Shown: positions 55,994 to 64,000 of the stretch, in pieces | How the letters are laid out: every line of letters starts with the position of its first letter | Position numbering within the stretch: position 1 is the first letter of the stretch | Assembly (NCBI RefSeq): GCF_905163445.1 | Contig: NC_053201.1 | Coordinates: 14,332,001-14,396,000 of the forward strand | DNA from: Pararge aegeria | Taxonomy: Eukaryota > Arthropoda > Insecta > Lepidoptera > Nymphalidae | Length of the DNA: 64,000 nucleotides | Direction: 5' to 3' | Translations under genes and position numbers: made by a program | The notes under the pieces: generated by a model | What the model was told of the DNA's origin: nothing | Seen by the model: the letters and a program-made list of their open reading frames with translations, nothing else | Database searches by the model: none

Positions 55994-56939
55994 TTAAATA
56001 TTTGTCATTGCTATAATAGCAGGGAATCTCCAATGGTATGGCGACTTCCTGAATCTTGGGTTTTCAAGGGGTATATAAACAAATTCCTGAAAAACAGGCG
56101 TCGCATTTGCTTCTCAGGTATGCAGACGTTCAAATGGGGCGGCATCACTTATTATATAAGTAAACACTTTATAAATAAGTATACAACGTGTAAATGAACA
56201 CCGAAATATCACTTCACAGGCACTTTGTTTACTGTCTCTGAGACTTATGTATGAAACCGAAACGCTAATAGTGTTTCAGTAAAGCAGATACAGCCCTAAC
56301 ATCACATGCAAAATTAAAATCAAGTGATTCTTGTCACTTATTAAACTATAATAAAGGTGCGTGTCGCTTAGGGTAGATATGCGCGTGTCGGTCTTTTGTC
56401 TTTAATAGGGTTGTCATAAGTAAAAACTCTAAATGTTTTCAATTAGTTTGTATGGAAAAATTCATATGCTTCTCTTGATTTAATATTTTTACAGGGCGAT
56501 TGGTTACGAAATATACTTGTGCACCCTTCAACAGTATTTCGTAATTCGGTAACACGTTGTATAAAAAAACATTTTGTGGGCAGTCGAACCTCGTGATTTG
56601 TTATCAAGACACCACCTGATAGTCTAACGGAGCAATTAAGACAGAAGTTTCTCTCACTTTTACATAACACGGCACCTATAAACACATATAATACGCGTAT
56701 TTAATTATCACTTTTACGTGTGGTCGTTGCCTCAGAGAGATGTGCTCGTAATTCTCACTCAATAAATAATCACTCGTTCTAACCTTGACACTGTGTAATT
56801 AAAATAAATACCTACTTACGATGTGGAGATAAGTGCATAAGACACTGTCTGTCTTATAAACATGTACTTTTCATTACTATCTGACTGCACCAGAAGGGTA
56901 TTCTGTTATTGTTTTTTTTAATATACTTTTTAATTATTA
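55994..56939. other. No gene recognised
   Basis: A tRNA-head-like scrap near 56,580 (AGTCGAACCTCGTGATTTGT); otherwise unassigned. Confidence 0.3.
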
Positions 56940-57010
56940 CAATTTAGCTCTTGACTGCAATCTCATCGGGTAGATAGTCTAACCTGTTAGGGAGTATGAG
57001 AGTTAAATTT
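56940..57010 (-). mobile_element. SINE-A tail fragment
   Basis: TAGCTCTTGACTGCAATCTC and TAACCTGTTAGGGAGTATGA. Confidence 0.6.
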
Positions 57011-57035
57011 AACGTAAAATATAAAAAAAAAAAAA

Positions 57036-57725
57036 ATAGAAAGTGGACCGTAACAATATAAGAAGTCAAATAAACTCGTCGTGCAGTTTACTAGGCTAAT
57101 TCTTACAAGGAAAATTGTATCCCATTTTATAGCAAATTACTAATTCTTAATATTATAATAGGATTTTTCTATAAGCTTACGTTTTATATAAACTTTGAAC
57201 TTATTGAGAGAAATCTCAAGGATTTCATCTGGTAATTTGTTATAAAGAGATATACAATTACCCTTAAATGAATTACTAATTTTATGCAGCCTAGTAAACT
57301 GCACTACAAGTTTATTTGACTTCTTATATTATTATTTTTACAGTCTACTTTCTTTTTAAAATTTGTTACATTTTTATGTACATAAATTAAATTTTCAAAT
57401 ATGTATGTCATAATTTTAATTGCTTTAAATGTATCTCTTAAAGACTCTACTGGGCCCATTTTATATATTGCTCGAACAGCCCTCTTCCGATTACATGAAT
57501 GATAAAAAAAAGCTTGGGTAAGAATTGCTCCAACTCAAAGGTAAATAAATATTAATTTGACTGTGAGATGTTGATAACCAAAAAAAACCCTCCCGCTAAG
57601 TTTGATGCGGGCTCTTCTTAGACCGGGGCGCGTTTGATAACCTTATTGCTTTAGTTTTAAGTTAAAGAATTTGACTTTTGGAATTCAACTGGCAACTTTT
57701 GCTATTCAAATACTTTTGCCTCTAC
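57036..57725 (+). mobile_element. J1 LINE with inverted internal segment
   Basis: Three parts: 57,036-57,131 plus-orientation RT C-terminal sequence (RNNIRSQINSSCS); 57,132-57,490 the same region and its surroundings in minus orientation (RAVRAIYKMGPVESL near 57,470 to KSYYNIKN near 57,150); 57,491-57,725 plus-orientation 3' end (AAAAAAAGCTTGGGTAAGAA, GACCGGGGCGCGTTTG). The inverted part stops exactly where the 3' part starts on the element map, as in twin priming. The first part duplicates some of the inverted part and differs from it, so it is probably an older J1 copy. Confidence 0.7.
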
Positions 57726-58204
57726 ACCTCTAGCCTTCACCTCCGATAAAGGTGGCAAAAAAACAAGATCGATAATTAAATGTGGTTAGAGACGTCCATT
57801 ATAATCGATCCGGTCGTTCCTCACATTCATTCAACGTATCATGTTACTGATTGATGAGTGAGCGGTTGAACTTCATTGGTTCGTGAACGAACAATGCCTG
57901 TCATTGACCAATTACGCTCATAATTAATGTTTGGGATACTCGCTGATAGATACGTCTGCGTTAACAATCGAGGTTGCAAATATTAAGCTTTGATTTTTAT
58001 TAATAGACTTCTCAGATAACTGACTTCTTAGTTATCTAATTAAGGTCTGATGTTATCATTAACCTTGTTTTTATGGTTCCGCAGGATATTTTATTATCAA
58101 GTAACCCTTTTGTCCGTATATCTCCAATAGTTATTTTTTCCAAAGGTTCCGAGCAACATCACTAAAATATCATCATAAAAATTATACCATTGCACGGACA
58201 TGTA

Positions 58205-58590
58205 ATTATTTTTTTTATTCCACTTCAAATTAGCCCTTGACTGCAATCTAACCTGGTGGGTAGGTGATGATGCAGTCTTAGATGGTACCGAGTTAACCTG
58301 TGAATATGTTTAATTCAAATTTCATTTATTATATAAGCACTTTTGAAACGTATGTAGTGACTCTACCACCGGTTCGGAAGGCAGATTGTTGAAACCCACA
58401 CCCCTAATCGGTTTCTAAGCGGCACCGTACCGGAACGCTAATTCGCTTAGGCTTAGCGGCACGTTTTCGTCGATATGGTGGTAACTAGCCATGCCCGAAA
58501 CCTCCCACCAGACGAGACCAGAGGAAAATCAAAAATTATGTATTCCCAAATTTCCCCGCCTGCCAGGAATCTAAACCGGGCCCTCCGATT
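58205..58590 (-). mobile_element. SINE-A (-) with a J2 LINE fragment nested inside
   Basis: SINE-A runs from TTTTATTCCACTTCAAATTA through CCCTTGACTGCAATCTAACC, is interrupted at 58,311-58,388 by a J2 3' end (GTGACTCTACCACCGGTTCG), then resumes AAACCCACACCCCTAATCGG to CCAGACGAGACCAGAGG and a worn tRNA-like head. Confidence 0.75.
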
Positions 58591-59214
58591 CAAACCGTCA
58601 AAAATATTCAAGATCAATTTAATAATCCGACTACCTGTTTCACAAAATTAATAAAGAAAGCGTGAACTGGAATTAATTATGTGCTACTCATTATAAAATG
58701 AATCGAGAAGCCGTGAGCAGTGGCGAAATGGATTTGTTCTTAAATTGGTGAGTGGTGAGTGGTGACCCACAACCGACATCCGTTATTGCTGGGCGGGAGA
58801 TGGCTCTGACGAATGACGAAACGAAAATAAACTAACAACGGATTTTATTATTGGTTTTTCGAGAAAGCACGCTGAAAAAGTTAATGATAGTTTTATCTTA
58901 ACAAAGTATTTGTGTGTCAGTTTTTTGTTATCTGTCAAGATTCCTCAGTTTGATGTATTTAACGTTTGAATACGTCAAAATATAAAAAAACAAAGCGGCC
59001 ACCAACTCGGCGATTCGTAGACGGCAACTTCAAAGACTCGGCACGTGCTGTACACCCGCAGTGCATATTGATGTATCGTGTTGAACTGATAGCGTAATTT
59101 TTTATAACAAACACATGTTATTACGAGTATTCATATGGCATACACTAAGTTTCACCAATTCGCTGATGCTAAGATTATTTTAATTGTGTGCGACAACTTG
59201 TTTTCAATAAACGC
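58591..59214. other. No gene recognised
   Basis: Unassigned, AT-rich. Confidence 0.35.
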
Positions 59215-59525
59215 CCTCTCTTGGGCAAGTAAGCGCTGTGGTCATATAAGTGAAAGGTCCCAGGTTCGATCCCGGCGAAGACAATTTGGAAATTTATTAT
59301 TTAAAAAAAAATTCTGGTCTCGTCTAGTGGGAGAATTCGGCCGTGGCTAGAAGCCACCGTGACGTGCCACGAAACAAACTAAGCGTTCCGATACGATGCG
59401 GCGTGGAAATCGATTAGCGGTACGGTGTCTTATAACTTACATAACACTAACAGGCACCATGTGATACATCATTACTTACCACCAGATGAGATTACAATGG
59501 CTAGTTAATAGCGAAAAAGGTGGAA
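59215..59525 (+). mobile_element. SINE-A, diverged full length
   Basis: Head CTTGGGCAAGTAAGCGCTGT with GGTTCGATCCCGGCGAAG, body GGCCGTGGCTAGAAGCCACC, CGTTCCGATACGATGCGGCG, tail TACTTACCACCAGATGAG. Confidence 0.72.
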
Positions 59526-59884
59526 GAAGGTGTGTTAGTCTTACCAGAAACCGTTCGCAAACAAAGTCGCGGGCCTCGCATAGACAAAGGTCATCGACAT
59601 CGCTTCTTCAGCTGCAAGTCAAATATATGTCAAATTAAGAATTTGATTAATGTAGTGTCTTTTTTTCCGCAAAATTAATGAATAGACTAAAAAAGCGTGC
59701 GTGTGAATGAGATAACAATGAACTAAACTATTCCGACACGTGTTGGATGTGACGTCTGTAATTAATTTTGGTAATCCTCCGGAAAGAGCGCGACCATGTT
59801 AAAATAGACTTTAAAATAACGGCCACTAAATGGCTCAGACTAAACAAGTTTTTATAAGTTTATTTGACGATCTCCTACTTAAAT

Positions 59885-60200
59885 TCTCTGGCGCAACGGT
59901 GAGCGCTGTGAAATTAAGTAGGAGGGCGCGGGTTCGATTCCCAGCAGTGGCAAATTTATGAATTTTCTCTAGTTTGGTGGGAGGCTTTGACCGTGGGTAG
60001 TTACCACCCTACCGACAAAGACGTGCCGCTAAGCGATTAACTGTTCCGGTGCGATGTCGCGTAGAAACCGATATGAACCGGTATTAATACCATACTCCCT
60101 AAAACGTTAGCCGGCTACCATCTTAGATTAGACTGCATCATCACTTCCCACCAGGAGGAGAGATGGCAGTCAAGAGCTAACTTGTAGTGGAATAAAAAAA
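59885..60200 (+). mobile_element. SINE-A, best-preserved copy
   Basis: Head CTGGCGCAACGGTGAGCGCT with GGTTCGATTCCCAGCAGTGG (B-box-like), body TACCGACAAAGACGTGCCGC, GTTCCGGTGCGATGTCGCGT, tail AGAGCTAACTTGTAGTGGAA plus an A run. Taken as the local reference for SINE-A. Confidence 0.82.
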
Positions 60201-60662
60201 ATACCCGCAACTTCGAGTTTTTTTATTGCACTCTTTATTTATCTTGTTTTTGAAATTAAAAAAAAAAGATGGTGCAAGGCTGTTGTCAAATGAAACTGGA
60301 ATTCCAGCTGTCTAACAAATTTCAGTAAGATCTTTGGAGCAATTGAGCCGAATATAGGTGACAAACTAACAAACGAATAGATACACTTTTTATGACGAGA
60401 TAGCACTCAAATGTAGTTTTTGTGGATTTCTCTTTCCCTTCGTACAAATAAAAAGCGAAAGTCCATAAGAGTTTGATAGATTTAAAAATACACGCCTTGG
60501 TAGGAATATCTCCAAAAATTAAGTTTAATTTATTGACGCTGTGTTTGGTCCGTCTGTCAGTCAGTCGGTAATTCAACAGTTTTACAGCTTTTGTGTGAGT
60601 GACATTACGATGTTGTTTTATATCGAAACGATGTTTCAGCGAATTTAAAACCAATGTTTTTT
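60201..60662. other. No gene recognised
   Basis: The minus-strand open frame 60,322-60,693 (123 codons) has no recognisable domain and overlaps Helitron-like wording on the plus strand; treated as chance. Confidence 0.3.
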
Positions 60663-60752
60663 TTGTTACATATATATACATATGTAACAACAATTAATTA
60701 TATAATTTATATTATTTATAATATAAAATATTTAAATATTTTATATTATAAA
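60663..60752. repeat. AT-rich hairpin and 38-bp palindrome
   Basis: TTGTTACATA / TATGTAACAA at 60,663-60,690, then an exact 38-bp A/T palindrome at 60,715-60,752, next to a HEL start. Confidence 0.85.
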
Positions 60753-60965
60753 TTTGAATGTGTGGATGTTTGTTACTCTTTACGCAAAAACAGATTTGGA
60801 TGAAATTTGGCTAGCATGCAGCCTCTGACATGGAAAAGAACATAAGCTACTTTTTATCCCGATTCCTTAAATAGTTCCCAAGGGAAAATTGAAAAAGGTT
60901 TACGAGCTAATCCACGGAAGACAGCTTTGAAATTTGGTATGCAGTCGCGGGGAGTAGCTAGTTGT
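60745..60965 (+). mobile_element. HEL
   Basis: TATTATAAATTTGAATGTGT, TTTACGCAAAAACAGATTTG, GTCGCGGGGAGTAGCTAGTT. Confidence 0.68.
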
Positions 60966-61084
60966 ATGATATGTTTTGGAAAGGGCTATTAGGGGTTTTC
61001 AGCTTGAAGCCTACATGCTTGGCTTTAAGGATTATTATCCACATAAGGACATTAATTGTCTAACTTGGATCTTGACTTGAAAAT

Positions 61085-61155
61085 TCTAATTATGGAACTC
61101 GAGACCTTGCGATCCGTCAAATAACTTAACCACTAGACCAATGAGCCAATCGTTG
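61085..61155 (-). mobile_element. SINE-D-like tRNA-derived head
   Basis: GAACTCGAGACCTTGCGATC and TAACCACTAGACCAATGAGC: inverted B-box and A-box-like blocks. Confidence 0.5.
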
Positions 61156-61549
61156 TATGTCTGCATAAAGTCGTATTTGCCCATAAACTGATCAGCTCCT
61201 TGTGATTTATCTCGTAATAATGTTTTGTTATGAAGGGCTCTGGTGTTATATTTGTTTGTTAAATATTATACTATTTCAAAGGGTTTGAGTTATTTGAGTT
61301 TCACACTTGGGCTGCGAAGCGAATAATTGTTTAGTTTTGTAAATGGTTTCAACGTTTCCCTCTTTTGTTTTTATTTGTGATCAAACAATTTTAATATTTC
61401 GTGCTTTAAATCCTGTCCGTGTGAATGAATCTGGAGCAGCTTCTTAAAATAATTTGTTTGTATATTTTTCTCTGATTTGTTATAAAATACCGTTAGTTGT
61501 AGCATACAATATTGTTTGAAGACTTTATATTTGCATGAAAGTTGACTAT
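61156..61549. other. No gene recognised
   Basis: Unassigned AT-rich sequence upstream of Rep-F. Confidence 0.3.
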
Positions 61550-61772
61550 TACATTATGAAAATTAAGCTTAATTTGCTATACTCTGCGAAAAGCAGGAGA
61601 ATCTGTATGGTGTATTCAATCCTTAATCGCCACACCAAACAGATCATCGGCAATGTAGGGTATATTTCACCATACAGATTCTCCTGCTTTTCGCGGAGTA
61701 TAGCAAAGTAAGCTTAATTTTCATAATATATCATGGATTTCCGCAAAGTAACGCCTGCTTCCATCCTATATT
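61550..61772. mobile_element. Rep-F fold-back copy
   Basis: Arms of about 60 bp, 61,553-61,612 and 61,668-61,727, are near-perfect inverted copies (AGCAGGAGAATCTGTATGGT / ACCATACAGATTCTCCTGCT), followed by TTTCCGCAAAGTAACGCCTG. About 55 bases separate the arms. Lies 0.4 kb upstream of the FGF leader. Confidence 0.8.
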
Positions 61773-62149
61773 CACTATAACATGTGTTTAATTCTTTTGT
61801 AATTCAATAATACCAAAGTTCATTCAGCCCAGGTACCCTTTTCTACAAATAGTATTATTACATTACAACATAGTATAAGTTACACACAGACATTAATGTC
61901 CGCGCTATTATTAACGCAGACCTATCATTTGTTGCAGATTGTGAGACGGCGCCCGCAAATCGGATCGTCTGTGGCTTCGTGAAACCGTCACGTGTGGTGC
62001 AACACATAATGCAACTCATACAAAACAAACACAAACGACAGACGAAACTAAATTCCAACTACTACACCTAGAAATCCAACAATCAACGCCTAAATTGTGC
62101 GGTGGCAAAATAATATTATGCTTTATAATTTAGTTAGTGTGACAGTCAA
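61773..62149. promoter_or_regulatory. Proximal upstream region of the FGF gene
   Basis: No repeat recognised; less AT-rich near 61,940-62,040 (GTGAGACGGCGCCCGCAAAT, ACCGTCACGTGTGGTG, with an E-box CACGTG). Likely host unique sequence by position. Confidence 0.3.
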
Positions 62150-62177
62150 TATAAAAGTTACATATTCAGCGTCAGTT
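62150..62177 (+). promoter_or_regulatory. Candidate core promoter: TATA box and initiator
   Basis: TATAAAAG lies at 62,150-62,157 and an arthropod-type initiator TCAGTT at 62,172-62,177, about 24 bases apart, a little shorter than the usual spacing. A start at 62,174 would give a leader of about 375 nt before the FGF ATG, including the minisatellite. Position and motifs only; no transcript evidence. Confidence 0.35.
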
Positions 62178-62224
62178 TTCATGCACAATAAATTACATTA
62201 ACAGTGAATAGTTTTAATAGTAAT

Positions 62225-62506
62225 ATGCGTGATGATTGGTTCGTGAATCCCGTGAATGTGACTGGTTTCGGAGTCCCGTATCGGGCGCCAAGGTTGAAAG
62301 TCCCACATCGGGAGCCAAGTTTCGTTTGTGAAGTCCCACATCGGGCGCCAAGTTTCGTTTGCGAAGTCCCATTTCGGGCAAAAAGTTCAAGAGTCCCGTG
62401 TTGGGCGCCAAGATTGAGAGTCCCACATCGGGCGCCAAGTGTAGTACGCGGACCGTCGGTGGGCGGAGTGAGGGGGCGGTCGGGAGGGGTTATGCGCCGC
62501 GTCTGA
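62225..62506 (+). CDS. Possible upstream ORF with 9/11-residue repeats, in frame with the FGF start
   Basis: An ATG at 62,225 opens 93 codons ending at TGA 62,504-62,506. The middle is a run of imperfect repeats of the form VPHRAPSFVCE (11 residues) and VPYRAPRLK (9 residues), coming from the 33- and 27-bp DNA minisatellite. It is in the same frame as the FGF exon, separated by this single TGA and then 14 open codons before the FGF ATG. It could be a translated leader ORF, an alternative N-terminus lost by one stop codon, or chance: all repeat units are multiples of three, so the antisense frame is open too (62,179-62,700). No known domain recognised. Confidence 0.3.
   Translation: MRDDWFVNPVNVTGFGVPYRAPRLKVPHREPSFVCEVPHRAPSFVCEVPFRAKSSRVPCWAPRLRVPHRAPSVVRGPSVGGVRGRSGGVMRRV
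62272..62440 (+). repeat. Minisatellite of six 27- or 33-bp units
   Basis: Units start at 62,272, 62,299, 62,332, 62,365, 62,392 and 62,419, with lengths 27, 33, 33, 27, 27 and a last one of about 22-33. The core is AGTCCCACATCGGGCGCCAA. Read on the other strand, this core begins TGGCGCCC, like the tRNA-primer binding sites of some LTR retroelements, but no LTRs are present nearby. Confidence 0.85.
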
Positions 62507-62548
62507 GCAGTGACGGCGCCCGCGCGGCTGCCATGGGCGCGGCGCGAC

Positions 62549-62768
62549 ATGGTCCCGCGCTCGCGCCCCCTGCGGCTTCTGCTCGCGGCGCTTGCCCTCG
62601 CCTCGTGCGCCGCCGCACCTGCGCCCGAGCCGCGCGCGCAACGCTCGGCGAACCTGAGCCACATTACGGGCACGTCGCGTACAATACAGATGTTCCTCAA
62701 GAATCGCTATCTGCAGCTGATGCCGGATGGCACCGTCAACGGCACCACAGACGTCAGCAGCGTTTACA
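62549..62768 (+). CDS. First coding exon of a secreted fibroblast growth factor (FGF family)
   Basis: Encodes 73 codons plus one base. Residues 1-22 form a classical signal peptide: Arg-rich start MVPRSRPLR, hydrophobic LLLAALALA, small residues SCAAA as a likely cleavage site. A short Pro/Ala/Arg linker follows, then FGF-fold strands: RTIQMFLKNRYLQLMPDG and TVNGTTDVSSVY match the family's opening (YCR..F.L.ILPDG.V.GT.D). Two N-glycosylation sequons are present (NLS, NGT). The exon stops at GTGAGT (62,769), leaving a phase-1 intron just after the VDGTRD-like segment, where FGF genes have a conserved intron. The known role of the family is as ligands for receptor tyrosine kinases, in insects guiding tracheal branching and mesoderm migration. 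Which paralogue (branchless-like or other) cannot be decided from this exon. The ATG at 62,549 is chosen because it opens the signal peptide; the reading frame is open back to 62,507. Codons are GC-rich, unlike the surrounding DNA. Confidence 0.87.
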
Positions 62769-63034
62769 GTGAGTACCTGTACATTTTAATCTTCTTCAGT
62801 AATTGATGCCGATAAATATTGTTAAAGAATTATATAATTTGTGCCTTTAGATACTGTGTACGTCTTTTACATTATAATAAAAAATATATTTATTTCAGAG
62901 GTTTGAACCCTTTTCTTCTTTAGTAGTTGCAATATAGATAAATTTGAATAAAATGAAACTGCGTAAATTTTTCTAACGACAAAGACGTCTTGCAACTTTT
63001 TCCATTATTCATCAGACATCAATATTGTTTAATT

Positions 63035-63145
63035 CCTTGCCGGCTTTTTCTCGGTACAATCAGCTTTCTGAACCGGTGGTAGAGTCACTGCAAAAAGACA
63101 TATTTAAGCCTACTTGAAAAAAATAATTTTGAATTTTAATATTTC
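63035..63145 (+). mobile_element. J2 (Jockey-like) LINE 3' end in the FGF intron
   Basis: Contains TTGCCGGCTTTTTCTCGGTA, then ACCGGTGGTAGAGTCACTGC and the terminal GCCTACTTGAA with an AT-rich tail. This is the same 3' UTR as the fragment at 5190-6140, here on the + strand and 5'-truncated. Confidence 0.75.
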
Positions 63146-63289
63146 TCGATTTTTTCGGTAAGGAATTTCGGTAAGGAATTTTATTAATGCACATGAGGAA
63201 CTGAAAAATAAAATGTAAAAATAAACTCTGTCCACAGCTTTAACATGAAAGCTCAGCGAAGCATTTTAATTGCACTTCTCAATTTCTAT

Positions 63290-63425
63290 AGCATTTCCAT
63301 GTCGTATTGCGGTTGGAATGTTTCCATTTCCCGGTATGCGATTACGACCCGGCGCGGCGTCGGCGTGTAATGGACACGGCATGAGCAATGTTATGCCGGT
63401 CGATATCACCTTCGCGGAAGCTCAT
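63290..63425. other. GC-rich patch in the FGF intron
   Basis: Locally CpG-rich (for example CGACCCGGCGCGGCGTCGGC) within AT-rich intron. No ORF or repeat recognised. It could be a regulatory element; this is inference from composition only. Confidence 0.3.
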
Positions 63426-63450
63426 TGCGGTTAAAGAAATGACAATACAT

Positions 63451-63509
63451 ACAGACTGATATTTACTCATAGCGAACGTATTGTTCGCTATGAGTAAATA
63501 TCAGTCTGT
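63451..63509. repeat. Perfect 27-bp inverted repeat (hairpin)
   Basis: Left arm 63,451-63,477, loop GTATT at 63,478-63,482, right arm 63,483-63,509. The arms are exactly complementary. It lies in the sense direction of the FGF intron. Perfect arms and a 5-nt loop fit a recent fold-back duplication better than an evolved miRNA precursor. Confidence 0.9.
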
Positions 63510-64000
63510 GTGTAATGTATATCATATCACGATATTAGAAGTGAAAACTTCCTATTGCGCGTCGAGCACTTTTCGGTTGGACAAAAAGCGTGTATCTCGC
63601 ATCATGTTCACCGAACGCTTTTCCTGAGCTGCATGTTTACTATATATCTACTCTACATCTTTTGGTTTACCATGAAGAGTTAATGACCAATTTTAACTTT
63701 AATCATTAATCTAATTCAATAAATTTCACTTCTATCGGTAGCACCCAAATATTTTTTAAATGTTTAATTTTTAATGAATGACAAATTAGGACATGGAAGA
63801 AATTCGCACTAACAATAATGGTCAGGTGTGTTTTAAACGATACCCAAATTTCCGTAGACAAACCAAAGAAACACTTTACCATCTTTAATCCGACATATTT
63901 AACTCTGATAGTAGGCATGATTTACCTTTGCTGAATTCGTGACACGGAGGAGCTTAGCCTTTTTCGACCTATTTATTATCACCTATTTATTGCATTTCAG

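Larger units (their letters stand above)
62769..64000 (+). other. FGF gene intron 1 (to the window edge)
   Basis: Begins with a consensus donor GTGAGTACC at 62,769. The window's last bases are a pyrimidine-rich tract ending TTTATTGCATTTCAG, a good acceptor at 63,999-64,000. Acceptor-like sites inside, such as TTTATTTCAG near 62,899, do not work for coding: in the required phase that one runs into a stop within two codons. The intron holds a J2 LINE 3' end, a GC-rich patch and a perfect hairpin, listed separately. Confidence 0.65.

Noticed and set aside
60322..60693. 123-codon minus-strand open frame
   Set aside because: No recognisable domain, AT-driven composition, and the plus strand reads like worn Helitron interior.
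62179..62700. 173-codon antisense open frame across the FGF leader and exon
   Set aside because: Explained by the minisatellite units being multiples of three and by GC-rich codons in the FGF exon; no conserved domain, no start context.
62359..62772. 137-codon plus-strand frame overlapping the FGF exon
   Set aside because: Shadow of the GC-rich exon in a second frame; noted only because its inner ATG at 62,533 has a strong initiation context.
62891..62915. TTTATTTCAG as the acceptor of the second FGF exon
   Set aside because: In the phase set by the first exon it reads into TGA after two codons.
63451..63509. Intronic microRNA precursor
   Set aside because: Arms are perfectly paired and the loop is 5 bases, unlike animal miRNA precursors with mismatches and longer loops.

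Overview
The window is AT-rich, repeat-dense nuclear DNA from a lepidopteran, most likely a nymphalid butterfly (order confident, family a guess). The evidence is the interspersed-repeat set: tRNA-derived SINEs of lepidopteran type, Lep1-like non-autonomous Helitrons (start CTACTAATATTATAAATG, end GAAGTCGCGGGCAACAGCTAGT-like), RTE-clade and Jockey-like LINEs, and a host exon encoding the start of a fibroblast growth factor. No bacterial features, rRNA, functional tRNA or CRISPR array is visible. Family names used here are local labels: RTE-A, RTE-B and RTE-C; J1 and J2 (Jockey-like LINE 3' ends); SINE-A (body GCCGCTAAGCGATTTAGCG), SINE-B (head GGCCGATTGGCGCAGTGGG), SINE-C (head ATAGCCCAGTGG, 3' end related to CCCATTACCGGCCCAC on the opposite strand), SINE-D (head TCTAGTGGTTAGCATGTT); Rep-E (GCTTATTTCTGCCGCCAAG); Rep-F (AGCAGGAGAATCTGTATGG); Rep-G (RTE-leader-derived); Rep-H; Rep-L (LINE 3' UTR-like); HEL (Helitron).

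Layout. Positions 1-62,000 hold no host gene I can support. This is a field of truncated, often nested transposons. Landmarks are a nested stack at 2335-2986 (Rep-E broken by a hAT-like MITE and a J1 LINE); a J2 LINE fragment at 5190-6140; an RTE-A copy with an inverted 5' segment and a perfect 13-bp target duplication at 8013-9620; a retroelement fragment with a restriction-like endonuclease signature at 13,924-14,358; RTE-B with a 12-bp duplication at 15,345-15,654; a CpG-rich patch at 22,835-23,060; the best RTE-A copy, open for 805 codons, at 28,237-30,676; an inverted pair of an unclassified about 300-bp repeat at 33,353 and 34,556; RTE-A tails at 30,926, 44,424 and 45,441; a foldback element Rep-F inserted in a SINE at 51,088; and an inverted J1 LINE at 57,132-57,725.

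The only convincing host gene is at the right edge on the + strand: a TATA/initiator-like pair near 62,150-62,177, a leader with an in-frame 27/33-bp minisatellite, then at 62,549-62,768 a first coding exon encoding a signal peptide and the first strands of an FGF domain. It ends at a GTGAGT donor in the phase and place where FGF genes carry their first intron. The intron runs to the last base of the window, which ends in a good splice acceptor (TTTATTGCATTTCAG), so the next FGF exon probably begins at the first base beyond. The repeat field is therefore the upstream intergenic region of this FGF gene, or long upstream introns if distant 5' exons exist. Repeat boundaries are by eye and usually good to about 10-20 bases; target duplications were read base by base.
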